Part shown: in pieces, positions 51,577 through 59,864 of the stretch
How positions within the stretch are numbered: position 1 is the stretch's first letter
Layout of the letters: each line of letters starts with the position of its first letter
Assembly (NCBI RefSeq): GCF_017355915.2
Contig: NZ_JAFEUV020000003.1
Span: 1-64,000, forward strand
From: Telluribacter roseus
GTDB lineage: Bacteria > Bacteroidota > Bacteroidia > Cytophagales > Spirosomataceae
DNA: 64,000 nucleotides
Direction of reading: 5' to 3'
The notes under the pieces: generated by a model
Databases searched by the model: none
The model's input: only the letters and a program-made list of their open reading frames with translations
What the model was told of the DNA's origin: nothing
Translations under genes and position numbers: made by a program

Positions 51577-52377
51577 TTAGATGATGTTCAGCTCCTGCAG
51601 GATCTGACGGGTGATTGTCTTGCGCTTTGGACCAAAGTCTTCCATCTTCTGGTCAAGGGGCTTATAGATGCGGGTGGCGAAAAAGTAGACATTCCCCTTC
51701 GACTCTACGTAGCCCACGTACCAGCCAATGTCGGATGGGTCTACTTCGGCCCAGCCGGTCTTGGCGCGCAGGGTATAGGCGTCAGTGCGTTCTTCCACCA
51801 TGATTTCTTTGCCGATCCGGTAGGTACGCTCGCTGAACGGGAGCGACTGGGCGTGTATCTTCTGCAGGAACTTGAGTTGTTCCTCGGGCGAAATCTTCAG
51901 ACTCGTTCCCAGCCAGAACTGCGTCAGGCCGCCACTTATATCCTGATTGCCGTAGTCCAGCTTCTTGAGGTAGCTCTTGTACTTATCTGCTCCGATGCGC
52001 CGGGCCAGCTCCTGATAAAACCACACCGTCGAGTTCTTGTAGGCCATCTTCAGGTCGTTGTCCTGGTTCCAGGCGGGTACCATGCGTTGGGTACCGTCCC
52101 ACTTCAGTACTTCATTTTCGTCTTTCACGGCCTTTTCTTCCAGCGCAATAAAGGTGTTTGGTACCTTGAAAGTCGAGGCGGGAGAGGTACCTTTTCTGAA
52201 TTCAGCTTTGTCAGTAGTGAAGTACTGCTTTTTGCCCAGGTCGTACAGGCTGAAGCTACCGGTTACGCCCGCTTCCTGAAAGTACTTGTCGTAGGGGAGT
52301 TGAGTCTGGGCGGAGGCTACCAGGCTAACCAGCGACAAGCCTGCTATGACTAGTAAATATTTAATGGCTACGTACAT
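51577..52377 (-). CDS. Class D (OXA-type) beta-lactamase
   Basis: The protein has 266 residues with a signal peptide (about 1-23, ending VASAQ). All class D motifs are intact: S68-T-F-K71, S116-T-V118, Y142-G-N144, W155 and K206-T-G208. It should be a serine hydrolase in the periplasm, acting on beta-lactams or on a related peptidoglycan peptide. It sits inside a five-gene operon, 7 bases after a zincin gene and 29 bases before the SIS gene. It looks chromosomal and intrinsic, with no transposon signs. The spectrum cannot be read from sequence. Confidence 0.93.
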   Translation of the reverse strand: MYVAIKYLLVIAGLSLVSLVASAQTQLPYDKYFQEAGVTGSFSLYDLGKKQYFTTDKAEFRKGTSPASTFKVPNTFIALEEKAVKDENEVLKWDGTQRMVPAWNQDNDLKMAYKNSTVWFYQELARRIGADKYKSYLKKLDYGNQDISGGLTQFWLGTSLKISPEEQLKFLQKIHAQSLPFSERTYRIGKEIMVEERTDAYTLRAKTGWAEVDPSDIGWYVGYVESKGNVYFFATRIYKPLDQKMEDFGPKRKTITRQILQELNII

Positions 52378-52384
52378 TTTTCTA

Positions 52385-53173
52385 TTATAGTTTTATTCCG
52401 AGTTCTGCGAGTTGAACCTCGAAGCTAGATCTCTTTAAGCCAGTGGGCATATCTTTTTCGTACAGTAGTTGTAGGGCCCTTGTATCAGCGGCAGGTATAA
52501 CTGCCGGACTACTATCTAATAACTCAGCGCTCTCGAGGCTTGGAATGTTAAGTCTACCTAGTAGGTGCTCTTCATGGTAGTACCTCCTTGAGTGCCCTCC
52601 TAGCCCTAGGGCATGGCAGAACTCATGCCTGAGTATAGCGTTTCTAAGTCTGTCTTTCAAGAGTGGACTTAGATGGATCTCCACCTGCTTTATCTTGTTT
52701 GTTACTGAAAAAGTAGGGCTAGCGAAGCCATCTACATCTACTCCAAGGTCTTTTGCAGCCTTGCTAGCCTCAAATTCACGTTCTGAATCGGGAAAGTGGA
52801 CCTGCACATTCCCCTCCTCCCTGGTAAGTACTATCTTTGGGAAAGCTATGATCTTCGATAGTTCATCTACGACTTTGGCTACCTCTGCACTGTCTTGACG
52901 GCTACAGGAACCAGCTATGCTTACCCTTATTGTCTGGTCCCACCTTTTTACCTTATCCGGGTACCCAAATCCCACATCTGCAAAGTATAAAAGGTCCTCC
53001 TTAGAGTACTTCTGTAAGAACAGGAGTGAGTCAATTCTGGTCTGACCATCAATAAAAAGGTAAAGTAGCATGGATAGCACACCTATGCGTAGTATCCAAA
53101 GTAGTGGTTTTAGCTTAGCTCTCACCGTAGTAAGATCGTTAGATTTATATCCATACACCTGATTGATTAGCAA
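52385..53173 (-). CDS. Membrane-anchored zincin metallopeptidase
   Basis: The protein has 262 residues. A hydrophobic helix (about 25-41, LWILRIGVLSMLLYLF) anchors it. The zinc motif is H183-E184-F-C-H187-A-L-G-L-G-G-H194, resembling matrixins (HExxHxxGxxH) but with an extra glycine before the third histidine. A long pre-motif domain (about 60-170) has strand-rich segments. It starts with TTG 9 bases after the ROK stop; no ATG precedes the membrane helix, so the start is uncertain. Its G+C is somewhat lower than that of its neighbours. Substrate unknown. Confidence 0.75.
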   Translation of the reverse strand: MLINQVYGYKSNDLTTVRAKLKPLLWILRIGVLSMLLYLFIDGQTRIDSLLFLQKYSKEDLLYFADVGFGYPDKVKRWDQTIRVSIAGSCSRQDSAEVAKVVDELSKIIAFPKIVLTREEGNVQVHFPDSEREFEASKAAKDLGVDVDGFASPTFSVTNKIKQVEIHLSPLLKDRLRNAILRHEFCHALGLGGHSRRYYHEEHLLGRLNIPSLESAELLDSSPAVIPAADTRALQLLYEKDMPTGLKRSSFEVQLAELGIKL

Positions 53174-53182
53174 CTCCGGGAC

Positions 53183-54079
53183 TTACTTCTCACTACGCTT
53201 TCTAAGGGCAAAACTGGCCGCCCCGATGGCACCCGCCATATCGCCAAACTGGGCCTGCACCACGGGCGTCTGCTTACCGCCAGGTCGCCACTCATAGATA
53301 TCCAGAAAGGAGCGGAGCGGCTCAAACAGCGCGTCGTCGGCCAGGGTAATGCCTCCGGCCAGTACAATGCGCTCCGGGGAGAAGGCATTGATCAGTGAGC
53401 TGAGGGCTATGGCCAGAGAGCGTACCGACTGGAGCCAGACGTAGGTAGCAAAGTGGTCGCCCTTGCGGTAGGCTTCTACCAGTTCCCAGGTAGAGGTACA
53501 GCGATTGCGGGAGCGCTTGGCTACAGAGTAGTTGCCGATGGCGTACTCAAGGCTACCGGGCGTGCCTACGATGCTGCATTCATCGTCGCTGGTATTGAGA
53601 CACAGGTGTCCCAGGTGGCCAGCCATCTGCGACAGGCCCTGGTGGAGCTCGCCATTGAGCAGAATACCACCCCCTACACCCGTTCCCAGGGTCAGCAGTA
53701 CTACGTTGCGGTTGTCTCGTGCGGCGCCAAAGGCGGCTTCGGCCATCAGGGCGGCATGTGCGTCGTTGAGAATGTAGGTAGGGAGGCCAAAGTAGTCGCC
53801 CCATACATAATTTTCGAGGCCGTTGAGCCGGTTGGGCAGGAAGGCAATACAGCTGTTGGACGCGTTGGGGAGGCCGGGAGCCGACAGACCCACGGTACTG
53901 ATCGGCTCCTGCCAGTAACTTTGCAGGTACCTGACCATGTCCTTCACGTTTTCCCGCCACAGGCCCTGGGGATCATCGTGGGTAGGTATGTAGTGCTGCT
54001 TGAGTACTTCTCCAGCCTCGTTGATCAGGATACCCTTGATGTTGGTACCTCCCAGGTCTATTCCGATGGCGACGCGCAT
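53183..54079 (-). CDS. ROK-family sugar kinase, zinc-site variant
   Basis: The protein has 298 residues. The ASKHA phosphate loop is GIDLGGTNIKGI (6-17), a catalytic Asp is D106 in ILNDAHAA, and LTLGTGVGGGIL (129-140) is the second phosphate loop. The ROK zinc motif is degenerate: C168 remains, but the other cysteines are replaced (CSIVGTPGSLE), and the AGE glutamate is His155. It probably phosphorylates a hexose or amino sugar with ATP. It lies 12 bases after the SDR gene and 9 before the zincin. Confidence 0.85.
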   Translation of the reverse strand: MRVAIGIDLGGTNIKGILINEAGEVLKQHYIPTHDDPQGLWRENVKDMVRYLQSYWQEPISTVGLSAPGLPNASNSCIAFLPNRLNGLENYVWGDYFGLPTYILNDAHAALMAEAAFGAARDNRNVVLLTLGTGVGGGILLNGELHQGLSQMAGHLGHLCLNTSDDECSIVGTPGSLEYAIGNYSVAKRSRNRCTSTWELVEAYRKGDHFATYVWLQSVRSLAIALSSLINAFSPERIVLAGGITLADDALFEPLRSFLDIYEWRPGGKQTPVVQAQFGDMAGAIGAASFALRKRSEK

Positions 54080-54091
54080 GCTTACGGCCCG

Positions 54092-54883
54092 TTAGTGGTA
54101 TTGACCTTCGGTGATTGTCCAGCCGCCATCTACGGTGAGTACCTGACCGGTGGCAAACTTTGAATAATCGGACATAAAATAGATAGCCGCGCCGTCGAGG
54201 TCTGAAGGTACCCCGTTGCGTCCGCCGTCCAGGGGTTGTTTCTGCTGGATAAATTTCAGGATCTGATCGTCCTTGGAGGCCCGCTGCGACATGGGCGTAT
54301 CCACCAGGGCCGGCGCCAGTACGTTGATGCGGATGTTGTACTTGGCGTAGTAGGCAGCCGTGGACTTCGTAAACCCGATTACGGCTGACTTGGAAGCAGC
54401 GTAGGCGTGGGTAGAGAAGTAGTGCGGCGAAGGCGACTGCCCCAGTACCGAGCCTATATTCAGGATGGTACCTCCCCGGCTCATGCCCATAAACGCCTGC
54501 ACGGCGGCCTGGTTGGATAGCATCAGCGAGGTCATATTCATCTCGAACGTACGGTTCCAGCCCTCCAGCGTAAGCTCATGCAGAGGGCCGTCGCCGTACT
54601 TGCGGCCGCTGCCACCGGCTACATGGTACAGTCCATCAAAACTACCAAACTCACGTACGCACAACTGAATGGCCTCCAGGGCTGTCTGGGGTTGGGTGGC
54701 ATCGCCCTGTTTGGCCCGGGCCTGACGTCCCAGCTCTACTTCGGCCATGAGGCAGGTTTCGGGATTACGACCCACTACTACTACGTTGGCTCCATGCTGT
54801 ACAAAGGCCCGGGCTGCTGAAAGTCCCAGACCGGTAGTACCTCCGATAATAACAATAGATTTATTGATTAGCCAGTTTTCCAC
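54092..54883 (-). CDS. Short-chain dehydrogenase/reductase
   Basis: From the GTG at 54883 the protein has 263 residues. A TTG at 54913 would add ten, but it lies in a TTATTTTGG sequence that could be part of the promoter. The Rossmann loop is GGTTGLG near residue 15. The catalytic Ser/Tyr/Lys set is in ILNIGSVLGQS and HAYAASKSA. The ending GQVLTVDGGWT is typical. It oxidises or reduces a sugar or alcohol with NAD(P). It is the first gene of the five-gene operon. Confidence 0.88.
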   Translation of the reverse strand: MENWLINKSIVIIGGTTGLGLSAARAFVQHGANVVVVGRNPETCLMAEVELGRQARAKQGDATQPQTALEAIQLCVREFGSFDGLYHVAGGSGRKYGDGPLHELTLEGWNRTFEMNMTSLMLSNQAAVQAFMGMSRGGTILNIGSVLGQSPSPHYFSTHAYAASKSAVIGFTKSTAAYYAKYNIRINVLAPALVDTPMSQRASKDDQILKFIQQKQPLDGGRNGVPSDLDGAAIYFMSDYSKFATGQVLTVDGGWTITEGQYH

Positions 54884-54930
54884 GTTGTACTGTATTTTGA
54901 AATGATCGTCCAAAATAAGGAAAGTTTATT

Positions 54931-54968
54931 AAAAAAATACCCCTGCCCTTAATACAAAGGCAGGGGTA
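54931..54968 (-). terminator. clpX terminator
   Basis: A perfect 10-bp stem (TACCCCTGCC/GGCAGGGGTA) with an 11-base loop lies 21 bases after the clpX stop, followed on the minus strand by a run of seven Ts. Confidence 0.85.
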
Positions 54969-54989
54969 CTTAGTAAGATAGTAAGTGGA

Positions 54990-56231
54990 TTAAGCCACTG
55001 AGCGCAGCAGCGACAGGGACGATTTCTCAAACTTGGCGCGGGCGTAATCCAGCGAAACAGTAAACTCTTTTACTTCATTCATGGATGGCAGCTCAAACAT
55101 GGCGTCGGTCATGATGGACTCACAGATAGCCCGCAGACCACGAGCGCCCAGCTTGTAGGCATCGGCCTGGTCTACGATAAAGTCCAGTACATCTTCCTCA
55201 AAGTGCAGGTCGATGTCCTCCATCTTGAACAGCTTCTTATACTGCTTGACCAGCGCATTTTTGGGCTCCGTCAGGATGCGCTTCAGGGTGTCGCGGTCGA
55301 GTGGGTTGAGGTGAGTCAACACCGGCAGACGACCGATCAGCTCGGGGATCAGTCCGAACGATTTCAGGTCCTGAGCCGTTACGTACCGCATCAGATTACC
55401 CTTATCAAAAATCTCGATGATACGGTTGTCACCCGAGAAGCCGATCGGGCGGGTGTTGATCCGCTTGGCGATGTGGCGCTCGATTCCGTCAAATGCTCCA
55501 CCGCATATAAAGAGGATGTTCTCTGTGTTCAGCTGGATCATCTTCTGGTCGGGGTGCTTACGGCCTCCCTGGGGCGGCACGTTCACAACAGAGCCTTCGA
55601 GGAGTTTCAGCATGGCCTGCTGTACGCCCTCACCGCTTACATCACGGGTGATAGACGGGTTGTCGGACTTACGCGACACCTTATCAATCTCATCAATGTA
55701 CACGATACCCCGCTCGGCAGCTTCTACGTTGTAGTCAGCGGCCTGCAGCAGTCGGGTCAGGATGGTTTCGACATCTTCACCCACGTAGCCGGCTTCGGTT
55801 ACGGTAGTCGCGTCGGCAATACAGAATGGCACCTGGAGGATGCGGGCTATAGAACGGGCCAGATAGGTCTTACCGGTACCGGTTTCGCCCACCATGATGA
55901 TGTTGGACTTTTCGATCACGACATCATCGTCCGATACAGGCTGGTTGAGACGCTTGTAGTGGTTATATACCGCGACGGCCAGGGTACGTTTGGCTTCGTC
56001 CTGCCCGATTACGTATTGTTCCAGAAACTGCTTCATCTCTACCGGTGTCACCAGGTTGAGCTTTGGCAACTTCGGTTTCTTTTCTTTCTTCTCTTTTGGA
56101 TTAAGCTCATCCATCACCACCTGATGCCCCTGCAGAATACAATGATTGCAGATATGAGCATCTATACCCGAAAGTAACAGTTCGACTTCGTTTTTTCGGC
56201 GTCCGCAGAACGAACAACTTACTTGTGCCAT
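54990..56231 (-). CDS. clpX: ATP-dependent Clp protease ATP-binding subunit ClpX
   Basis: The protein has 413 residues. The N-terminal zinc-binding domain has four cysteines (CSFCGRRK...CNHC). Then the AAA+ domain: Walker A GETGTGKT, Walker [10 protein letters not shown], sensor regions, and the pore and IGF-like loops. It unfolds tagged substrates and feeds them to ClpP. It is downstream of clpP but separated by 320 bases and a terminator, so it probably also has its own promoter. Confidence 0.97.
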   Translation of the reverse strand: MAQVSCSFCGRRKNEVELLLSGIDAHICNHCILQGHQVVMDELNPKEKKEKKPKLPKLNLVTPVEMKQFLEQYVIGQDEAKRTLAVAVYNHYKRLNQPVSDDDVVIEKSNIIMVGETGTGKTYLARSIARILQVPFCIADATTVTEAGYVGEDVETILTRLLQAADYNVEAAERGIVYIDEIDKVSRKSDNPSITRDVSGEGVQQAMLKLLEGSVVNVPPQGGRKHPDQKMIQLNTENILFICGGAFDGIERHIAKRINTRPIGFSGDNRIIEIFDKGNLMRYVTAQDLKSFGLIPELIGRLPVLTHLNPLDRDTLKRILTEPKNALVKQYKKLFKMEDIDLHFEEDVLDFIVDQADAYKLGARGLRAICESIMTDAMFELPSMNEVKEFTVSLDYARAKFEKSSLSLLRSVA

Positions 56232-56552
56232 TTTATCAGTTTATATAATAGAATAATTAGAGTCAGGTAGTACAATTTCCAGTGTGAGCTTGGGCTCTAT
56301 TCAGCACGTAGTCGTACAAGTATTTGTCCTGTCTGCTGTTTTGTATTTCAGAAACAGAAGCCCCCGGGAAAATATCTTTTCTTTATATGATTGGAGTATT
56401 ACCCCAGCAGCTTTGGAAAAGTTTCGTAAAGTTCCGGTTTTTTGAGCGGCTAACCAAGCTTGCCAGGTACCGTAGAATAAAAAAACCTGTAAGGCTCCGA
56501 CCGGATACCTTACAGGTTAGATACAGATGGGCCCGGGCCCAAAACTCTTTTA
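56232..56552. other. clpP-clpX spacer
   Basis: 321 bases without a gene. It contains the clpP terminator near 56484 and, by necessity, the clpX promoter, which could not be pinned to a consensus. Confidence 0.5.
56484..56518 (-). terminator. clpP terminator
   Basis: A perfect 11-bp stem (AACCTGTAAGG/CCTTACAGGTT) with a T-rich tail on the minus strand lies 35 bases past the clpP stop. Confidence 0.8.
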
Positions 56553-57227
56553 TTATTTTACGCGGGTAAGGATTTCGTCGATCAGGCCGTACTCTTTGGC
56601 CTCGCTGGCCCGGAACCACTTATCGCGGTCAGAGTCTTTCTCGATCGTTTCTTTAGTTTGTCCGGTATGGTTAGCCAGGATTTCGTATAGCTCATCGCGT
56701 AGTTTGATGATCTCGCGGGCCGTGATCTCAATATCGGTCGACTGTCCCTGTGCTCCACCCGAAGGCTGGTGGATCATCACGCGGGCGTGTGGCAGGGCTG
56801 CGCGCTTACCAGCGGCTCCACCGGCCAGCAGTACCGCACCCATCGAAGCCGCAAGGCTGGTACACACCGTAGCTACGTCAGGACGTACGTACTGCATGGT
56901 ATCATAAATACCCAGACCGGCATATACCGATCCACCGGGGCTGTTGATGTACATCAGGATGTCCTTCTTGGCGTCGGCCGACTCCAGGAACAGCAGCTGA
57001 GCCACTATGATATTGGCGATGTTATCGTCTACGCCGGTACCCATAAAGATAATACGATCAGCCATCAGACGGGAGAATACATCCACCTCGCGGAAGTTCA
57101 TAGGACGCTCTTCTATGACGGCGCGGGTCATGTTTTCGACAGTGTGTTTTACATAACCGTCCACGGTAAGGCCATTCAGGCCCATGTGGTGTACGGCGTA
57201 TTTTCTAAATTCGTCTCCGTGGTTCAT
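56553..57227 (-). CDS. clpP: ATP-dependent Clp protease proteolytic subunit
   Basis: The protein has 224 residues. The serine nucleophile is S128 in LAASMG, the histidine is H153 in MIHQPSGG, and the aspartate is D202 in SDRDKWF, matching the spacing in E. coli ClpP. It forms a 14-mer protease with ClpX. It lies between an opposite-strand XRE gene and clpX. Confidence 0.96.
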   Translation of the reverse strand: MNHGDEFRKYAVHHMGLNGLTVDGYVKHTVENMTRAVIEERPMNFREVDVFSRLMADRIIFMGTGVDDNIANIIVAQLLFLESADAKKDILMYINSPGGSVYAGLGIYDTMQYVRPDVATVCTSLAASMGAVLLAGGAAGKRAALPHARVMIHQPSGGAQGQSTDIEITAREIIKLRDELYEILANHTGQTKETIEKDSDRDKWFRASEAKEYGLIDEILTRVK

Positions 57228-57449
57228 TAGTATTGAATTAATAATTTGAAAATGACAAGTTGAAAATAAGTGCTAATAAAAACAACTAAAACCGGGAAGA
57301 GTTAGTTTGGCTGAATGTTCTGCGGCCCGGCGTTGTTCTGTACAAAAATGCTCATTAATACAGATTATCCTTGTCGGCCAGGCTGATAATTAATCGCAAA
57401 AACCGATAAGGCAGGATCACTACTTAACCATTTAAAGAAGTACACGGCT

Positions 57450-57830
57450 ATGAAAACAGTTGAAAATCTACCCGAACGACTGCGCCAGCTACGCTTACAG
57501 CAGGAATTATCACAGGAAAATATGGCCGATATGCTGGGCATATCTACCACGGCCTACGGAGATATCGAACGGGGGCGCACCGAACTGACCATCTCCCGGC
57601 TGGAGAAGATCGCTCAGGTACTAGGAGTATCCCTGCCGGACCTGCTGGGCCTGTCGGCTACTACCCTCACCGAAACGGAGTGGCTCCGGCGCGAAAACCA
57701 GCGCCTGAATCTGGAAAACTCCCGGCTCCGCCAGGCGCTGGACCAGTGGCAGCGTAAGTTTCAGGAGTGGGTGGCCGCGGCGTTGGTCCGCAATGCCCAG
57801 GAGAGCCGCGAACGGATTGGATTTAAATAG
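57450..57830 (+). CDS. XRE-family regulator with coiled coil
   Basis: The protein has 126 residues. A helix-turn-helix occupies residues about 9-62 (LSQENMADMLGISTTAYGDIERG). The rest is a leucine/arginine-rich coiled coil (about 74-107, LRRENQRLNLENSRLRQALDQWQ). The same arrangement is seen in the island protein at 19088. It lies on the plus strand between tig and clpP on the minus strand, and a terminator follows. It may regulate itself or the clp genes, but that is speculation. Confidence 0.87.
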   Translation: MKTVENLPERLRQLRLQQELSQENMADMLGISTTAYGDIERGRTELTISRLEKIAQVLGVSLPDLLGLSATTLTETEWLRRENQRLNLENSRLRQALDQWQRKFQEWVAAALVRNAQESRERIGFK

Positions 57831-57883
57831 GTACCCACAGGTAAGTGTTCGGGTGTGGTCAGAGCCTTAGGTACATATAGCAT

Positions 57884-57924
57884 AAAAGGGAAAGGCCGAA
57901 GCATTGCTCCGGCCTTTCCCTTTT
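57884..57924. terminator. Bidirectional terminator between XRE gene and tig
   Basis: A perfect 15-bp stem (57884-57898 with 57910-57924) with an 11-base loop and T-rich ends separates the convergent XRE and tig genes. Confidence 0.85.
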
Positions 57925-57992
57925 TATAATTGAAGTAGTTGTTCAGAATCAGGAGAAAGCTAAAAGATAATCCCTGACAACCTAACTCCTGC

Positions 57993-59342
57993 TTACTCTG
58001 CTTTATCTTCTCCGCGGGCGATACGCTCAAACTCGCTTACTTCGATGGTCTTCTCTTCGGTAGCTACCTGACCACGAACTACGTCAAGTACCTTGTTGTC
58101 GAATACCTGGTTGAATACGTTCGAGTAGTTGTCGCGCTCTTTGTCGGCCAGGTAACCAGCCGCGATGCGGTCGATGGTCTCGTTCATGCTATCGTCATCA
58201 CCGTACATACCAAACTGGCTGCGTACCATGTTGCGGGTATACTCGAGCAGCTCAGGGTACTCCACTTTGATACCATGGGCTTCGGCAACCTTGTTTTTGA
58301 TCAGGCTCAGCTTCAGTGACTTCTCGAAATCATCAAACTGCTCTTCGATCTGCTCACGGGTAAACTTACCTTCGTTGGTGCGCTCGAGCCAGTCTTTCAG
58401 GAAGTCGGCAGGAAGCTCAATAGCCACGCTGTTCAGCAGGGCCTGCTCCATGTCGCGACGCAGCAGCGCCTCTGACTCACGCTCGTAGTTGCCCTTGATG
58501 ATTTCAAGTACTTTCTCACGGAACTGCTCCTCACTCTCTGCCTGACCAGGACCCAGTACCTTATCGAAAAACTCCTGGTTCAGTTCGGCAGGAGCTGAAC
58601 GGGTAATATCTTCAATCACAAACGTAAACTCGCCCGCCAGTTGGTCGATGTCTTCCTTCTTCTTGCCGGTTACGTGGGCAATGGCCGAAGCATCGTTGAA
58701 TGTGTTCTGAATATCGAAAGTAACCGTATCGCCTTTCTTCACACCTACAAACTTAGACAGGCTCTCTGCATTAAGCTGCTTGGTAGGGATGGCCGTCTTG
58801 GTCGAAAACTCCGACGACTCCTGCTTCAGCTCACCGTACAGCATATCACCTTCTTCGGAAGTCTCCGGGTGGGTGCTGTCCGCAAAGCGCTCACGCAGGT
58901 TGGTCAGGGTGCTTTCCAGCTCCTTCTCATCGGCGTTGATGGTGTAGTGAGGTACGGCTGCAATGTTGGTGAAGTCTACCTCAAAGTCAGTAGCCAGACC
59001 CAGCTCATACACAAACTCAAAGTCAGTTTGGGTATCCCAGTCAATAGCGGCCGCCTGATCACGGTTGGGTAGGGGATCACCTACTACCTGAAGCTTATTA
59101 TCACGAATATAGTCGCTCACGGCATGGCTGAGCATGTGGTTTACCTCATCCACCAGGATGCTCTTACCGTACATACGGTTGATGACATGCGTAGGTACCT
59201 TACCTGGACGGAAACCTTTCAGATTGACGCGCTTGGAGTAATCTTTGATGGTTTTATCAACCTTGGGCTGGTAGTCTTCCTTGGTAAGCTTCACTCTGAG
59301 CGAAGCCGTGGTCGGCGAGCTCTTCTCTAACAGAACTTCCAT
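57993..59342 (-). CDS. tig: Trigger factor
   Basis: The protein has 449 residues. The ribosome-binding signature is in LKGFRPGKVPTHVINRMYG (about 42-60), followed by a PPIase-like domain (about 160-245) and a long helical C-terminal chaperone domain. It meets nascent chains at the ribosome exit. It is the first gene of the tig-clpP-clpX cluster, here interrupted by an XRE gene on the other strand. Confidence 0.95.
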   Translation of the reverse strand: MEVLLEKSSPTTASLRVKLTKEDYQPKVDKTIKDYSKRVNLKGFRPGKVPTHVINRMYGKSILVDEVNHMLSHAVSDYIRDNKLQVVGDPLPNRDQAAAIDWDTQTDFEFVYELGLATDFEVDFTNIAAVPHYTINADEKELESTLTNLRERFADSTHPETSEEGDMLYGELKQESSEFSTKTAIPTKQLNAESLSKFVGVKKGDTVTFDIQNTFNDASAIAHVTGKKKEDIDQLAGEFTFVIEDITRSAPAELNQEFFDKVLGPGQAESEEQFREKVLEIIKGNYERESEALLRRDMEQALLNSVAIELPADFLKDWLERTNEGKFTREQIEEQFDDFEKSLKLSLIKNKVAEAHGIKVEYPELLEYTRNMVRSQFGMYGDDDSMNETIDRIAAGYLADKERDNYSNVFNQVFDNKVLDVVRGQVATEEKTIEVSEFERIARGEDKAE

Positions 59343-59497
59343 TGGTTATTTATGCAGTTATATTAAAATAATAATCCTATAATTCAGTTCTAAACCGACG
59401 GACTGGTAGCGACAGTCCTTGTACTCGTCCTCCCGGTACTAGTTTTGTACATGTTTTATAGAAGGAGGTGCTTTTGTAAAACATGAAAAATGAAAAA
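59343..59497. other. tig upstream region
   Basis: About 150 bases that should hold the tig promoter. No consensus match was clear. Confidence 0.35.
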
Positions 59498-59528
59498 GCC
59501 CTCAAAACAAATGGTCCTGAGGGCTTTT
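59498..59528 (-). terminator. tRNA-Leu terminator
   Basis: GCCCTCA (59498-59504) pairs with TGAGGGC (59518-59524). A-rich sequence on the left gives a minus-strand T-run. It ends the tRNA-Leu transcript before tig. Confidence 0.7.
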
Positions 59529-59609
59529 GACGGGTGTGCTACGGAGCTATTCGGTTCTAATAACAACTTAATAGTAGGGAATTAAAGCCCCGTCTACCCC
59601 ATTTTTGAG

Positions 59610-59691
59610 TACGGGCGGAGGGAATCGAACCCCCACGCCTTGCGGCACTAGATCCTAAGTCTAGCACGTCTACCAGTTCCGCCACGCCCGC
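59610..59691 (-). tRNA. tRNA-Leu (anticodon TAG)
   Basis: The minus strand folds as a class II tRNA of 82 bases: acceptor GCGGGCG (G-T at 1-72), D arm, anticodon stem CTAGA/TCTAG with loop CTTAGGA giving TAG, a long variable arm TGCCGCAAGGCGT, T arm GGGTTCGATTCCC and discriminator A. CCA is not encoded. Confidence 0.94.
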
Positions 59692-59864
59692 GTTTTTCAA
59701 TCATTTCCTGACAGCAGGATGACTGATTTGGGAGTGCAAAGGTAAAGACATATTTAGAAATGATCCTAATTTTTTTGAAAAATTTAGTGTTAAAAAAAAT
59801 GCTATTGTAATCCGTAAGGTAATTCGTTATTTTGGTAGAGAGTTTTTAGAAACAAAATGAAGAC

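Noticed and set aside
51577-52377. Beta-lactamase as a recent mobile resistance gene
   Set aside because: No insertion sequence, integron or att site lies nearby, and it is tightly packed in a local operon, so it looks intrinsic.
55203-56177. 324-codon plus-strand frame opposite clpX
   Set aside because: clpX is unmistakable on the other strand; this is its shadow.
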